From Planctellipticum variicoloris (GTDB lineage: Bacteria > Planctomycetota > Planctomycetia > Planctomycetales > Planctomycetaceae), in the NCBI RefSeq assembly GCF_030622045.1, contig NZ_CP130886.1:4596001-4660000 (forward strand): a stretch of DNA of 64,000 nt, written 5' to 3'. Shown here piece after piece: positions 9,917 through 19,501 of the stretch; positions within the stretch are counted from its first letter, which is position 1, and every line of letters begins with the position of its first letter. The notes beneath the pieces were generated by a model that was not told the DNA's origin, searched no databases, and saw only the letters and a program-made list of their open reading frames with translations. Both the position numbers and the translations under genes were made by a program.

Positions 9917-10599
9917 GATTCGCATTCCTTTGTCTGGTGGGATTCCATTCTCATCCCGGTCCTGGGTCCGGCTCACCATTCGACATGGCGTCGAACTGAG
10001 CACGTCAGGAGCATAAAGCACGGGGCGTGCCAATCCGATTGGCACGCGAGATCCTCCCGGGCCGCTGTTGCCATAAACCTTTTTTCCACAATACTTTGCC
10101 ACCGCACACAGCCCGCCGGCCAGCGTTGCAGAAAGTTCCTGTCAATCCCAATCTGCGGATTTTTCAGACGATCTTACAATCAAATCTTCGGGGACTTGTG
10201 ACTGCTGCAATTCGCAGCATTTCCCTCGAAATTTGATCGCGTCATCCGCCATGTTTGACGACAGCGTCAATTCCATCTAGCACTCCTCCGCCACCGAAAC
10301 TGGACGCAACACCTTCTCCAATCATCACTTCCAGCCGTTTCGTCAGAGTCCGATTGAACGCAATCGAACGGCGACGCTCCCCGCCCGATCAAGTCTCGTC
10401 CGTAGACTTCTCCGCGTCCTCCGCGTCTCCGCGGTGAAGCTTCTTACTTCTTGATCCAGCGCAGCCCCGCAAGAAACCGCGAAACTTGCGTCATCGCGGA
10501 CCGGCAGCTATTCTTACCCGTTCCCGCCTGCATCAGGTCGGGCGGAACATTTGACGGAAACCATGCCGGCCCACCGCCGGCGTCGAGGATGGTAGAGCC
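9917..10599. other. 683-bp intergenic region between csrA and rpmB
   Basis: No convincing gene in either strand; the open frames here are short and lack family features. It carries a perfect 10-bp inverted repeat with a 3-base loop (10025-10047, GCGTGCCAAT / ATTGGCACGC) about 110 bases before csrA, and a GCGTCCTCCGCGTCTCCGCGG tract type of repeat near 10405-10437. The AT-richer stretch 10070-10300 is where divergent promoters for csrA and rpmB most probably lie, but I see no consensus box I would defend. Confidence 0.5.
10025..10047. repeat. Perfect 10-bp hairpin in csrA upstream region
   Basis: GCGTGCCAAT at 10025-10034 pairs with ATTGGCACGC at 10038-10047 around a CCG loop. There is no T-run on either side, so it is not a standard intrinsic terminator. 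It could be an operator or lie in the csrA leader. Confidence 0.6.
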
Positions 10600-10872
10600 A
10601 TGGGCGCCCATTGTTATCTGTGCGAGAAGAAGCCGTCGTTTGGCAACTCCAAGGTCGAGCGCGGCAAGGCCAAGTACCTGGGCGGTAACGGCCGCAAGAC
10701 GACCGGCATTACCCGCCGCCAATTCCATCCGAATCTGCAGGCCGTCTGCATCCAGGAAGGCGAGATCGCCCACAAAGTTCGCGTCTGCGTGAAGTGCATC
10801 CGCGCCGGCAAGATCCAGAAGAAGGTCGTCCGCGCCCCCTTCACCCTCCCCGCCGCCGACTCCCTCAACTAG
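10600..10872 (+). CDS. rpmB: 50S ribosomal protein L28
   Basis: A 90-residue bL28. The start MGAHCYLCEKKPSFGNSKV gives one CxxC zinc pair (C5, C8) and the second pair is VCVKC near residues 62-66, so this is the zinc-binding (C+) form of L28. The middle has the expected basic RNA-binding segment (GRKTTGITRRQFHPNLQ). Length and start fit the family. It stands upstream of gatC on the same strand with a 132-bp gap, so cotranscription with gatCAB is possible but not shown. The usual L33 partner gene is absent here. Confidence 0.95.
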   Translation: MGAHCYLCEKKPSFGNSKVERGKAKYLGGNGRKTTGITRRQFHPNLQAVCIQEGEIAHKVRVCVKCIRAGKIQKKVVRAPFTLPAADSLN

Positions 10873-11004
10873 TGCTTCCGCAGTGCTGGCCGCACGGGCC
10901 GCCGCGTCATGGCATGGGTTGGTAGTTGTAAGCGCAAGGCCGCGGGATGCCGTGATTGACGGCGCCTCGTGGCCTCTCTCTTTGAAGCAGTGGGAGACGC
11001 GAGC

Positions 11005-11298
11005 ATGGGCCTCTCCGCGGATCAAGTTCGCAAGGTGGCCTCTCTCGCCCGGCTGAAGCTGAGCGAAGAGGAGCTGGCCGCCCTGACCGGGCAGATGAGT
11101 CAGATTCTGGACTACGTCGCAATGCTCGACCAGGTCGACACCACCGGCGTCGAGCCGATGGTCCACGCCATCGAGCTGCGGAATGTCTTCCGGTCGGACG
11201 AACTGGCCGGCTCACTCCCCCGGACCGAAGCTCTGGCGAACGCCCCCCGCACCGACGGCAAGTTCTTCCTAGTGCCGCAGATCATCGAACGCGAGTAG
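11005..11298 (+). CDS. gatC: Asp-tRNA(Asn)/Glu-tRNA(Gln) amidotransferase subunit C
   Basis: A 97-residue GatC, the small stabilising belt subunit of GatCAB. The pattern MGLSADQVRKVASLARLKLS, LTGQMSQILDYVAMLDQVDT and the C-terminal FFLVPQIIERE are family signatures. I place the start at ATG 11005, with GGGAG about 7 bases upstream; an in-frame upstream ATG at 10969 would add 12 residues not typical of the family. First gene of the gatC-gatA-gatB series, separated from gatA by a 204-bp gap containing a large hairpin. Confidence 0.94.
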   Translation: MGLSADQVRKVASLARLKLSEEELAALTGQMSQILDYVAMLDQVDTTGVEPMVHAIELRNVFRSDELAGSLPRTEALANAPRTDGKFFLVPQIIERE

Positions 11299-11323
11299 TT
11301 CCCATCCGAGTCGCCGGCACGCT

Positions 11324-11413
11324 CGGGTGGCGCGCCCCTGAGGCTTTGCAATGGGAGTGAACTTCAAGTCCCATTAAGACACGCCCTTCGAAGACTCAGG
11401 GACGTGCCACCCG
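11324..11413. repeat. Three-tier inverted repeat between gatC and gatA
   Basis: Three nested arms pair in order: CGGGTGGC (11324-11331) with GCCACCCG (11406-11413), CCCTGAG (11336-11342) with CTCAGGG (11395-11401), and AATGGGA (11350-11356) with TCCCATT (11369-11375). The 90-nt structure fills the gap inside the gat operon. No T-run follows, so it is more likely a dispersed palindromic element or an mRNA processing/attenuation structure than a terminator. Confidence 0.7.
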
Positions 11414-11502
11414 GAATACGGCGGTCGGGTGCAATCGCATGCTCGATCGGGCACAATCTCCGCTTTGAAACCCGATTCCCAGTCTGAACGACGGAGCTTG
11501 TG

Positions 11503-12966
11503 ATGTCATCGGCGGGACGCACCGCGTCGCAGACCATCGCCGCCTTTCGCACCGGCGAAACGAACGCTCGCGACCTGGCCGAGCAGACCCTTGCCGCCAT
11601 TACCGCACGCGACGGCGCCATCGGTGCGTTTCTGCACGTGGACCGCGAAGACGCTTCGCAGCAGGCGGAACGCCTCGACGAGAGACGCCGCAGCGGCCAG
11701 TCCCTCGGACTGCTGGCGGGACTCCCCGTCGCCATCAAAGACGTCCTCTGCACCCGCGGCCAGCCGACGACCTGCGGCAGCCGGATGCTCAAGGACTTCA
11801 AGCCTCCCTACGACGCCCACGTGATCGAACGACTTCGAGCCGCGGACGCCCTCCTGATTGGCCGGACGAATCTCGACGAGTTCGCGATGGGTTCGTCCAG
11901 CGAAAACTCCGCGTTCCAGCAGACGAAGAATCCGTGGGACGCCACTCGCACGCCCGGCGGTTCCAGCAGCGGCTCGGCCGCCTGCGTCGCCGCCCGGATG
12001 ACTCCCGTTTCGCTCGGTAGCGACACCGGCGGCTCGATCCGCCAGCCGGCCGGGCTCTGCGGAATCATGGGGCTCAAGCCCACCTACGGCCGGGTCTCGC
12101 GCTACGGACTCGTCGCCTACGCCAGCTCGCTCGATCAGATCGGCCCGTTCGCCACCGATGTCGCCGGCGCGGCCCTGCTGCTCGAAGCGATCTCCGGCCA
12201 CGATCCGCGAGACTCGACATCGGTGAACCGGCCGGTTCCCGCTTACAGCCAGTCGGTCGACCAGCCGCTGGCCGGCCTGAAAATCGGCGTGCCTCGCGAG
12301 CATTTCGCCGAGGGTCTCGAACCCGAAGTCGCATCGGTGGTCCGTGGCGCGCTCGACGTTTACAAGTCACTCGGCGCCGAGCTGCGGGACGTCGACCTGC
12401 CCCACTCGAAATACTCGATCGCCGCCTACTACCTCATCGCCCCCTCGGAAGCATCGAGCAACCTGTCCCGCTACGACGGCATCCATTACGGACATCGGAC
12501 CGAGGCCTTTAAGAGCATGGCCGAACTGTATGCTGGCAGCCGGGGCGAAGGTTTCGGCCCCGAAGTCAAGCGCCGGATCATGCTCGGCACCTACGCCCTC
12601 TCCGCCGGCTACTACGACCAGTACTACGTCAAGGCCCTCAAGGTCCGCCGCTTGATTCGCCAGGACTTCGACAACGCTTTCGCCGACGTCGACATCATCG
12701 CCGGCCCCGTCACACCGACCCCGGCCTTCAAACTCGGCGAGTTGGTCGACGACCCGCTGGCGATGTATCTGTCCGACATCTACACCATCAGCGCGAACCT
12801 CGCCGGCATCCCGGGAGCTTCCATTCCCTGCGGCTTCAGCAAGACCGGCCTGCCGATCGGGCTGCAACTTCAGGCGCCTCCGTTCGAGGAAGAGCGGCTG
12901 CTGCGAGCGGCGCGGATGTTCGAACGGGCCACCGACTGGCATCTGCAGACGCCCCCGCTGAGCTGA
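11503..12966 (+). CDS. gatA: Asp-tRNA(Asn)/Glu-tRNA(Gln) amidotransferase subunit A
   Basis: A 487-residue GatA, the glutaminase that releases ammonia for transamidation of mischarged tRNA. The amidase-signature catalytic triad is intact: K79 (AIKDVLC), cis-S154 (PGGSSSGS) and S178 (SDTGGSIRQP), at the same positions as in the well-studied S. aureus enzyme. ATG 11503 is preferred to the GTG three bases earlier because GGAG lies 6 bases upstream. gatB follows after 54 bases. Works with GatB and GatC in the cytosol; the TTG tRNA-Gln at 50.1 kb would be one substrate if the organism lacks GlnRS. Confidence 0.97.
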   Translation: MSSAGRTASQTIAAFRTGETNARDLAEQTLAAITARDGAIGAFLHVDREDASQQAERLDERRRSGQSLGLLAGLPVAIKDVLCTRGQPTTCGSRMLKDFKPPYDAHVIERLRAADALLIGRTNLDEFAMGSSSENSAFQQTKNPWDATRTPGGSSSGSAACVAARMTPVSLGSDTGGSIRQPAGLCGIMGLKPTYGRVSRYGLVAYASSLDQIGPFATDVAGAALLLEAISGHDPRDSTSVNRPVPAYSQSVDQPLAGLKIGVPREHFAEGLEPEVASVVRGALDVYKSLGAELRDVDLPHSKYSIAAYYLIAPSEASSNLSRYDGIHYGHRTEAFKSMAELYAGSRGEGFGPEVKRRIMLGTYALSAGYYDQYYVKALKVRRLIRQDFDNAFADVDIIAGPVTPTPAFKLGELVDDPLAMYLSDIYTISANLAGIPGASIPCGFSKTGLPIGLQLQAPPFEEERLLRAARMFERATDWHLQTPPLS

Positions 12967-13020
12967 TCGCCTTCGCCGCAAGACTTCCACCGACCACGTT
13001 CTAACTCCCAGAAGCCTGCC

Positions 13021-14505
13021 ATGAGCTACGACGTCATCATCGGTCTGGAAGTCCACGTCCAGCTCCAGACGCAGACCAAGATCTTCTGCGGCTGCTCGAC
13101 AGCCTTCAATCCGGACCAGCCGAACGTACAGACCTGCCCCGTCTGCCTCGGCCTCCCCGGTGCACTCCCCGTCCTCAACGGCAAAGCCTTCTGGCTCGCG
13201 GTCAAGACGGCCCTCGCGCTCAACTGCGAAATCGCCCCCTTCACAAAGTGGGACCGCAAACAATACTTCTACCCCGACCTCCCCAAGGGGTACCAGATCA
13301 GCCAGTACGACCTCCCCTTCAGCCACGACGGCCACGTCGACGTCGTCACCGAATCCGGCGGCGAACGCCACGTCCGCATCCTGCGGGCTCACCTGGAAGA
13401 AGACGCCGGCAAGAACCTGCACGACGAATCCGGTCGCGGCCGCGACAGCCAGGTCGACCTCAACCGGGCCGGCACGCCGCTGGTCGAGATCGTCACCGAA
13501 CCCGACATGCGGACCGCCGAGGAGGCCCGCCGCTTTCTCGAAGAACTCCGGCTGCTGCTGACTTACCTGGAAGTCTCCGACTGCAACATGCAGGAGGGGA
13601 GCCTCCGCTGCGACGCCAACGTCAACTTGCACGTCCACCAGCCGGACGGCGGCAAAGTCGCCACTCCCATCGTCGAAGTGAAAAACCTCAACAGCTTCCG
13701 CTTCACCGAGCAGGCCATCCTGCACGAAGTCGAGCGGCAATGGGAGGAGTTCCAGCGAACCGGCAAGACGATCAAAGACGCCCCCAAGTCCACCCGCGGC
13801 TTCGATCCCGGCCGGGGCGTCACCTATCCCATGCGCGAAAAGGAAGAAGCCGCCGACTACCGCTACTTCCCCGACCCCGACCTGGTCCCCGTGACCGTGA
13901 CGCCCGCAGACGTCGCCCGCGTGCGGGCCGAAATGTGCGAAACGCCCATCAGCCGGCGGCAGCGTTTCCAGACCGATTACCAGCTTTCCGCCTACGACGC
14001 CGCAGTCCTGGTCGACCAGGGCCGTGAAGTCGCGGAGTACTTTGAAACCGTCGCCCGGGCTGCGGGTGACGGGAAACAGGCGGCGAACTGGATCACCCAG
14101 GACGTGCTGCGGGAGCTCAACGACCGCCAGCTCACCATCGCGACGTTTCCAATTCCCGCGCCGGTGCTCGCCGATCTGCTGGGTCGGGTCCATCGCAAGG
14201 AACTGACGCTGAAGTCCGCTCGCGAGGTCTTCGCCGCGCTCCTCGAATCGGGCGAGCCCGCCAACATCGAGCAGATTGGCCAGGTCATCGCCGAAAAAGG
14301 CCTCGCCATCGTCCAGGACGCCGGGGCCATCGACGCCGCCATCGCCCAGGTCATCGCGGCCAATCCCAAACCGGTCGCGGATTTCAAATCCGGGAAAGCC
14401 CAGGCCGCCGGGGCGCTCATCGGCCAGGTGATGAAACTGGTCAAAGGAGCCGACCCGCAAGGAGTTCGCGAACGGCTGCTGGAGCAGCTCAAGTCGCTTC
14501 CTTGA
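13021..14505 (+). CDS. gatB: Asp-tRNA(Asn)/Glu-tRNA(Gln) amidotransferase subunit B
   Basis: A 494-residue GatB, the kinase/transamidase subunit that activates Glu-tRNA(Gln) or Asp-tRNA(Asn). Start [20 protein letters not shown] is the classic N-terminus. The CGCS...CPVCLGLPG zinc-type cysteines, the catalytic-cradle motifs [16 protein letters not shown] and [22 protein letters not shown] and KNLNSFRF, and the C-terminal YqeY-like tail ([17 protein letters not shown]) are all present. Its last 17 bases overlap the end of the convergent DUF971 gene. Confidence 0.97.
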   Translation: MSYDVIIGLEVHVQLQTQTKIFCGCSTAFNPDQPNVQTCPVCLGLPGALPVLNGKAFWLAVKTALALNCEIAPFTKWDRKQYFYPDLPKGYQISQYDLPFSHDGHVDVVTESGGERHVRILRAHLEEDAGKNLHDESGRGRDSQVDLNRAGTPLVEIVTEPDMRTAEEARRFLEELRLLLTYLEVSDCNMQEGSLRCDANVNLHVHQPDGGKVATPIVEVKNLNSFRFTEQAILHEVERQWEEFQRTGKTIKDAPKSTRGFDPGRGVTYPMREKEEAADYRYFPDPDLVPVTVTPADVARVRAEMCETPISRRQRFQTDYQLSAYDAAVLVDQGREVAEYFETVARAAGDGKQAANWITQDVLRELNDRQLTIATFPIPAPVLADLLGRVHRKELTLKSAREVFAALLESGEPANIEQIGQVIAEKGLAIVQDAGAIDAAIAQVIAANPKPVADFKSGKAQAAGALIGQVMKLVKGADPQGVRERLLEQLKSLP

Positions 14506-14839
14506 CGCCAGTTACGCCGACTTCTTCGCTGAGTTCGCGAAGGAGCTTGAGCGAAAAGATGCCGGTCGCGTGCCCGTCGTTGAAATGGATGCCGTAGGCA
14601 TAGTTCCCCACAGGCACAAGCCTCAACGCCTTAACGGGTTGCGCCTCTTCGAGCGTGAGCACGGGAAAGAGGCTCGCTGCGGCCGGAGGCTGCTCGCGTT
14701 TCACTTTACAGGTCGCGCACGGACAGCGGTCGCGCAACCGGCCCCACGCAAGACTCGCCTCCAGCCCGTCGCTCCAGACCAGCGTCAGGCCCGCAGGCGT
14801 TGCAGAAATCTTGTCTGGCCAGGGAGAATCGGCAGACAT
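14489..14839 (-). CDS. DUF971 (GBBH-like N-terminal domain) protein
   Basis: A 116-residue DUF971/PF06155 protein, the domain found at the N-terminus of gamma-butyrobetaine hydroxylases and as free-standing small proteins. Family marks: [26 protein letters not shown] (split here by the CPCATC cysteine cluster, a probable zinc or Fe-S site), then [24 protein letters not shown]. Start ATG 14839 has GGAG about 6 bases upstream. The 3' end overlaps gatB convergently by 17 bases. Function unknown; free-standing DUF971 proteins are often found near Fe-S assembly genes, and the suf block begins just beyond on the other strand. Confidence 0.85.
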   Translation of the reverse strand: MSADSPWPDKISATPAGLTLVWSDGLEASLAWGRLRDRCPCATCKVKREQPPAAASLFPVLTLEEAQPVKALRLVPVGNYAYGIHFNDGHATGIFSLKLLRELSEEVGVTGVKEAT

Positions 14840-15043
14840 GGGCGTCTCCGGGAGCGTCGAACCGGGTATGATCAGCGGCAAACCACACTGGCCGCGATGC
14901 ATGACCTGCTAAGATTATATCCAGAAGTAGCGACTTTACGCAGTCGCCACTTGCAGCCGTTAGTCCGTTGCCTGAAAATGGTTTGCATCGTCAGACCACA
15001 TCGGCAGGATTTTTCGCAGAGCAAAGTGTTAAAAGCAAGTTCC

Positions 15044-15059
15044 GCGGGTATAATCCCGC
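15044..15059 (+). promoter_or_regulatory. Putative sufR promoter -10 box inside an inverted repeat
   Basis: A perfect TATAAT (15049-15054) stands exactly between GCGGG (15044-15048) and CCCGC (15055-15059), so a symmetric operator would cover the -10 box. No good -35 hexamer is visible (GTGTTA or AGTGTT at the right distance), as expected for an activator-dependent or repressed promoter. It lies 45 bases before the sufR start. Autoregulation by SufR is inferred; the site does not match the cyanobacterial CAAC-N6-GTTG SufR box in sequence, though the 5-6-5 layout is similar. Confidence 0.5.
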
Positions 15060-15103
15060 AGCAATCACCTCGGCCGTAGCGGGTGGCGAATGGGGCCGGA
15101 TCA

Positions 15104-15736
15104 ATGAAGACGTCTATCGAACCGGGCGACGAGCAGTTCCTGCAGCAGTTGCACAAGCTCGGAACGGGGTCCATCCAGGATCTCTGCCAGTCACTCGGCG
15201 TGACTGCGACGGCGATCCGCCAAAGACTCGTCCGTCTGGAGGCGCAAGGGTTCGTCGAGCGCGAAGTCATTCGCACCGGCCGCGGTCGGCCGCATCACGA
15301 TTACCGGGTGACCGCGCTGGGCCTCCGAGAACTGGGAGACAATTACTCCGAACTGGCGATTCTGCTGTGGCGCGAACTCCGTTCCATCCCGGAGGTCGAA
15401 GTTCGGCAGCGCGTTGCGAACCGCCTGAAGGCGGCGCTGGTCCAGCGATACGGTGGAGAGATTCAGGGCGAGACTTTGCTGGCGCGGATGCAGGGACTTC
15501 AGGCCGTGCTCGAACGTCGGGGATTTCAGATGGAAGTCGGATCGCGCGACGACCTGCCGATCCTGCGAGAGAACAACTGCCCCTACCAGGAACTGGCCGG
15601 CGAAGATCCGGGAATCTGCGAACTGGAGAAACAGGTCTTCGAAGAAGTCCTGGGAGTCGAATTGAAACTGGCCTGCTGTTGTCGCAACGGCGACAACAGT
15701 TGCGAGTTTCAACCCATGGAATCGTCGGTCAGATAA
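15104..15736 (+). CDS. sufR: SufR-type Fe-S-sensing transcriptional regulator
   Basis: A 210-residue DeoR/ArsR-like regulator. The N-terminal winged helix ([40 protein letters not shown]) is followed by a wing [12 protein letters not shown]. The C-terminal sensor has cysteines C159, C172, a C191-C193 triplet and C200; the C159-x12-C172 spacing matches SufR, which binds an Fe-S cluster and controls suf transcription. ATG 15104 is chosen; a GTG at 15083 is an alternative and neither has a strong ribosome binding site. Being first in the suf-oriented block supports the call. The CCC triplet is unusual and the identity of the third and fourth ligands is uncertain. Confidence 0.85.
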   Translation: MKTSIEPGDEQFLQQLHKLGTGSIQDLCQSLGVTATAIRQRLVRLEAQGFVEREVIRTGRGRPHHDYRVTALGLRELGDNYSELAILLWRELRSIPEVEVRQRVANRLKAALVQRYGGEIQGETLLARMQGLQAVLERRGFQMEVGSRDDLPILRENNCPYQELAGEDPGICELEKQVFEEVLGVELKLACCCRNGDNSCEFQPMESSVR

Positions 15737-15774
15737 TCGGTCGCGTTGCCGACGGCGAGGAGTTTGAGATCAGC

Positions 15775-16332
15775 ATGGCATGGATTGACGGGCGATTCGA
15801 GGAAACGGTCCTCACGACATCGATGGAAGGCGCGCTGAACTGGGCCAATCAGTCCAGCGTCTGGCCGATGACGTTCGGTCTCGCCTGCTGTGCCATTGAA
15901 ATGATGGCCGTCGGCGCCAGCCGGTTCGATCTGGACCGCTTCGGAGCGGGAGCTTTTCGCGCCTCGCCCAGGCAGGCGGACCTGATGATCGTCGCCGGAA
16001 CGGTCACCTTCAAAATGGCCAGTCGCGTCCGTCGCCTGTACGAGCAGATGCCCGATCCGAAGTATGTGATTGCAATGGGAGCCTGCACGATCGGCGGCGG
16101 CCCGTATTTCAAGTACGGTTACCATGTCGTGAAGGGGGTCGATCTGGTGGTGCCGGTCGACGTCTACGTCCCCGGCTGCCCGCCGCGCCCCGAAGCGCTG
16201 CTGGAAGGCATCATGCGGATTCAGGACAAGATCCGGTCGCGCAAGCTGGCGAAGAACGGGGTCGAAATTCCCCCGGTGCCGCATCACTCGGGCCGAGTGG
16301 CGCTGCCCCCAAGTTTGATCAAAGCCTGCTGA
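15775..16332 (+). CDS. nuoB: NADH-quinone oxidoreductase subunit B (free-standing NuoB)
   Basis: A 185-residue NuoB/PSST homologue, the complex I subunit carrying the terminal [4Fe-4S] cluster N2 near the quinone site. Ligands are intact: tandem C38-C39 in [11 protein letters not shown]104 in [10 protein letters not shown] and C135 in [11 protein letters not shown]. The gene is not in a nuo operon: sufR ends 38 bases upstream and sufC starts 82 bases downstream. It is either the sole NuoB displaced from the complex I cluster, or a paralogue. ATG 15775 has AGGAG 12 bases upstream, a rather long spacing. Confidence 0.92.
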   Translation: MAWIDGRFEETVLTTSMEGALNWANQSSVWPMTFGLACCAIEMMAVGASRFDLDRFGAGAFRASPRQADLMIVAGTVTFKMASRVRRLYEQMPDPKYVIAMGACTIGGGPYFKYGYHVVKGVDLVVPVDVYVPGCPPRPEALLEGIMRIQDKIRSRKLAKNGVEIPPVPHHSGRVALPPSLIKAC

Positions 16333-16414
16333 CGCCGCGGCTCCCGCGAAATGCGGAGCGAGGGCGGGCCGGCGAGTGTTTTCGGTTGGTCGTTTTGTGG
16401 AGCAAGAGTTTTCG

Positions 16415-17251
16415 ATGAGCAGTCTGCTGAAGATCTCTGACCTGCATGTCGCCGTGGAAGGCGTTCCCATCCTGCGGGGCGTCAGCCTGGAAATCCGCCA
16501 AGGCGAGATCCACGCCCTGATGGGGCCCAACGGCTCCGGCAAGAGCACGCTGGCCTACGCGCTGGTCGGACACCCCAAGTACGAGATCACCAGCGGCACG
16601 ATCGAGATCGACGGCCGGAACATCAACGAACTAGACCCCTGCGAACGAGCCCGACTCGGGCTGTTCCTCGCGTTCCAGTACCCGGTGACGATTCCCGGCG
16701 TGAAGGTCGCCGACTTCCTGCGGCACGCCGTCACCAACGTCCGGACGCCCGACCGCAAGGAAGGCGAAGGACTTATCCCGATGCGCGAGTTCCGCAAGGA
16801 ACTGAAGCAGCGGATGGAAGAGCTGGGGATGGACACCGAGTTTGCCCGGCGATACCTCAACGAAGGCTTCTCCGGCGGCGAAAAGAAGCGAATGGAGATT
16901 CTGCAGCTCGCCATGCTGCAGCCGAAATTCGCCATCCTGGATGAAACCGACAGCGGCCTCGACAGCGACGCCGTCCGAGTCGTCAGCGAAGGGCTGCAGA
17001 AGCTCGCCGGCCCGCAGATGGGCGTGCTGATCATCACCCACCACGAACGCCTGCTCGAATACAACGTCCCCCAGTTCACCCACGTGATGCTGGCCGGCCG
17101 GATCGTCGAAACCGGCGACGCCGCCCTGGCCCACGAACTGCACAGCAACGGCTACGCGACGGTTCGCGAGCGACACCCGCAGGAAGCCGCCGAAGAACAG
17201 GAACGCCGGGACGCCGCGGCCGCCATCAACGACGCCGTCGGCGTGAACTGA
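16415..17251 (+). CDS. sufC: Fe-S cluster assembly ATPase SufC
   Basis: A 278-residue SufC, the ABC-type ATPase of the SufBCD scaffold. Walker A is GPNGSGKST, the Q-loop sits in FLAFQYPVTIPGV, the signature is FSGGEKKRMEILQLA, Walker B is AILDETDSGLD and the H-loop is ITHHERLL. The ETDSGLD aspartate/serine combination is specific to SufC. The C-terminus has a 25-residue Glu/Arg/Ala-rich tail past the usual end (HPQEAAEEQERRDAAAA). It lies before sufB, with a Uma2 gene wedged between. ATG 16415 (MSSLLKISDLHV) fits the family start. Confidence 0.96.
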   Translation: MSSLLKISDLHVAVEGVPILRGVSLEIRQGEIHALMGPNGSGKSTLAYALVGHPKYEITSGTIEIDGRNINELDPCERARLGLFLAFQYPVTIPGVKVADFLRHAVTNVRTPDRKEGEGLIPMREFRKELKQRMEELGMDTEFARRYLNEGFSGGEKKRMEILQLAMLQPKFAILDETDSGLDSDAVRVVSEGLQKLAGPQMGVLIITHHERLLEYNVPQFTHVMLAGRIVETGDAALAHELHSNGYATVRERHPQEAAEEQERRDAAAAINDAVGVN

Positions 17252-17272
17252 AGCCCTAAGGAGACTGGTAAC

Positions 17273-17962
17273 GTGTCGATGCTGGTGGCGGAATCCGAAG
17301 CGGAAGCAATCGCATGTCGACCGCGTACGGTCGCCGATCTGCTGAAGGAACTGGGGCAGATCCCGGCCGAGCGGATCCGTCTGCAACCTGCGCCCGGCAC
17401 GGCCACCGAATTGGACCTTCTTCAGACCCGACGCTGCGAGTTGATCGACGGCACATTGGTGGAGTGCGCCATGGGCTTTTTCGAGTCGCGCCTGGCCGTC
17501 GTACTGATTTGCGTGATCGAGCAGTATTTGAAAGCGAATCCGATTGGCTTCACTGTTGGCGCTGACGCCTATATGAGGCTGGAAAGGGTTGGAATCCGCA
17601 TCCCGGACGTCTCGGTCTATCTCTGGACTCAGTTCCCGGAACGAAAGGTTCCCCAGGTTTCAGTCGCGGACACGATCCCCCTTCTGGCAGTCGAGGTCAT
17701 CAGCTCCACCAACACACGCCAGGAGATGGTGAGGAAACGCCGCGAATTCCTCGAACGTGGAACCGAACTGTTCTGGATCGTTGACCCGCGAAAGCAGACT
17801 GTGGAAGTCGCCTCGGCCGACGGCAGTGAAGCGACTCTGACAATCGATGAGACCTTGTCGGGCGAACCCGTCCTGCCCGGTTTTCGCCTGAAGATTGCAG
17901 ACTGGTTCGGCCAGGCCGAATTGGCGCCCCGTGCGCAGGAAGACTCCTCCAAGACCCCTTGA
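17273..17962 (+). CDS. Uma2-family putative endonuclease inside the suf operon (first copy)
   Basis: A 229-residue Uma2/DUF820 protein starting with GTG 17273, with AAGGAG nine bases upstream. Core motifs: IRIPDVSVYL, PLLAVEVISSTNTRQEMVRKRREFL (E and K of the PD-(D/E)xK-like set) and ELFWIVDP. It starts 21 bases after sufC and ends 82 bases before sufB, same strand, so it must be cotranscribed with suf genes. Only weakly alike to the Uma2 downstream of sufB, so it is not a recent tandem duplicate. Role unknown. Confidence 0.82.
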   Translation: MSMLVAESEAEAIACRPRTVADLLKELGQIPAERIRLQPAPGTATELDLLQTRRCELIDGTLVECAMGFFESRLAVVLICVIEQYLKANPIGFTVGADAYMRLERVGIRIPDVSVYLWTQFPERKVPQVSVADTIPLLAVEVISSTNTRQEMVRKRREFLERGTELFWIVDPRKQTVEVASADGSEATLTIDETLSGEPVLPGFRLKIADWFGQAELAPRAQEDSSKTP

Positions 17963-18044
17963 AGTCCCTCGCCGGCCGATGGCCGGTTGACCGACAACTC
18001 GAACTTGCCAACGGCAAGCCGCCGAGAGGAAAGAGACCCGAACC

Positions 18045-19466
18045 ATGCCCACCGACCTGACCGCCGCCCCTGCCGAAGAAATCGGCGCTGGCGATTACCA
18101 GTACGGCTTTCACGAGTCGACCGACAACTACGTCTTCCGCGGCCGGAAAGGCCTGGACCGTGAAGTCGTGTACCAGATTTCGGAAATGAAAAAAGAACCC
18201 GCCTGGATGCGGGACTTCCGTCTGCAGGCGCTCGACATCTTCGAACAGAAGCCGATGCCGACCTGGGGCGGCGACCTGACCAAGCTCGATTTCCAGGACA
18301 TCTACTACTACGTGCGGGCGTCGGACCGGCAGGAAAAAAGCTGGGACGACGTCCCGGACGATATTCGCCGCACCTACGACCGGCTCGGGATCCCCGAAGC
18401 CGAGAAGAAGTACCTGGCCGGCGTGAAGGCTCAGTACGAATCCGAAGTCGTCTACGGCAGCCTGCAGGAAGATCTCGTCCGCAAGGGCGTGGTCTTCACC
18501 GACACCGATTCCGCCGTCCGCGACTACCCCGATCTCGTCCAGCAGTATCTGGGGACGGTCATCCCGTCGACCGACAACAAGTTCGCGGCGCTCAACAGCG
18601 CGGTGTGGTCGGGCGGGTCGTTCATTTACGTCCCAAAGGGCGTGCACATCGAATTCCCGCTGCAGGCCTATTTCCGGATCAACTCGGAAAACATGGGCCA
18701 GTTCGAACGCACGCTCATCATCGTCGACGAAGGGGCTTCGGTCCATTACGTCGAAGGCTGCACGGCTCCGACCTACAGCTCCGAAAGCCTCCATTCCGCC
18801 GTCGTGGAAATCCTGGTGAAGCGCGGCGCCCGCTGCCGCTACACCACGATCCAGAACTGGTCCAGCAACGTCTACAACCTGGTAACCAAGCGGGCCATGG
18901 CCTACGGCGACAGCCTGATGGAATGGGTCGACGGCAACCTGGGTTCCCGGCTGACGATGAAGTATCCCGCCATCTACCTGATGGAACCGGGCGCCCGCGG
19001 CGAGACGCTGTCGATCGCCTTCGCCGGCAAAGGCCAGCATCAGGACGCCGGGGCGAAGATGGTCCACTGTGCTCCGCACACGTCCAGCCGGATCATCTCG
19101 AAGAGCATCAGCAAAAATGGCGGCCGGGCAAGCTACCGCGGGCTGGTGAAAGTCGAGAACGGCGCCCACCACTGCAAGAGCAACGTCGTCTGCGACGCGC
19201 TGATCCTCGATCCCGAGAGCCGGAGCGACACCTATCCGTATATCGAAATCGATCAGGAAAACGTCGCGATCGAACACGAGGCATCGGTCTCGAAGATCGC
19301 CGAGGAACAGCTCCTGTACCTGATGAGCCGGGGAATGAGCGAGCCCGAAGCTTCCGCGATGATCGTGACGGGATTCATCGAGCCGCTCGTGAAGGAGCTG
19401 CCGATGGAGTACGCGGTGGAAATGAACCGGCTGATCGAGCTCCAGATGGAAGGCAGCGTGGGATAA
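18045..19466 (+). CDS. sufB: Fe-S cluster assembly protein SufB
   Basis: A 473-residue SufB, the scaffold subunit that receives sulfur and builds the cluster with SufD and SufC. Signatures: [20 protein letters not shown] at the N-terminus, then [41 protein letters not shown], and the C-terminal [14 protein letters not shown], which holds a conserved cysteine, followed by [25 protein letters not shown] 18045 begins [14 protein letters not shown]. Flanked on both sides by Uma2 genes on the same strand. Cytosolic. Confidence 0.97.
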   Translation: MPTDLTAAPAEEIGAGDYQYGFHESTDNYVFRGRKGLDREVVYQISEMKKEPAWMRDFRLQALDIFEQKPMPTWGGDLTKLDFQDIYYYVRASDRQEKSWDDVPDDIRRTYDRLGIPEAEKKYLAGVKAQYESEVVYGSLQEDLVRKGVVFTDTDSAVRDYPDLVQQYLGTVIPSTDNKFAALNSAVWSGGSFIYVPKGVHIEFPLQAYFRINSENMGQFERTLIIVDEGASVHYVEGCTAPTYSSESLHSAVVEILVKRGARCRYTTIQNWSSNVYNLVTKRAMAYGDSLMEWVDGNLGSRLTMKYPAIYLMEPGARGETLSIAFAGKGQHQDAGAKMVHCAPHTSSRIISKSISKNGGRASYRGLVKVENGAHHCKSNVVCDALILDPESRSDTYPYIEIDQENVAIEHEASVSKIAEEQLLYLMSRGMSEPEASAMIVTGFIEPLVKELPMEYAVEMNRLIELQMEGSVG

Positions 19467-19501
19467 TCGCCAGGACCGGCTGCACCCCGGAGGACTTCGC
19501 C

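Noticed and set aside
10027-10236. 69-codon frame between csrA and rpmB
   Set aside because: It begins inside a perfect hairpin and has no recognisable sequence or ribosome binding site.
12367-14460. A 697-codon open frame antisense to gatA and gatB
   Set aside because: Both strands of high-GC genes stay open by codon bias; gatA and gatB have intact family motifs, and the antisense protein has none.
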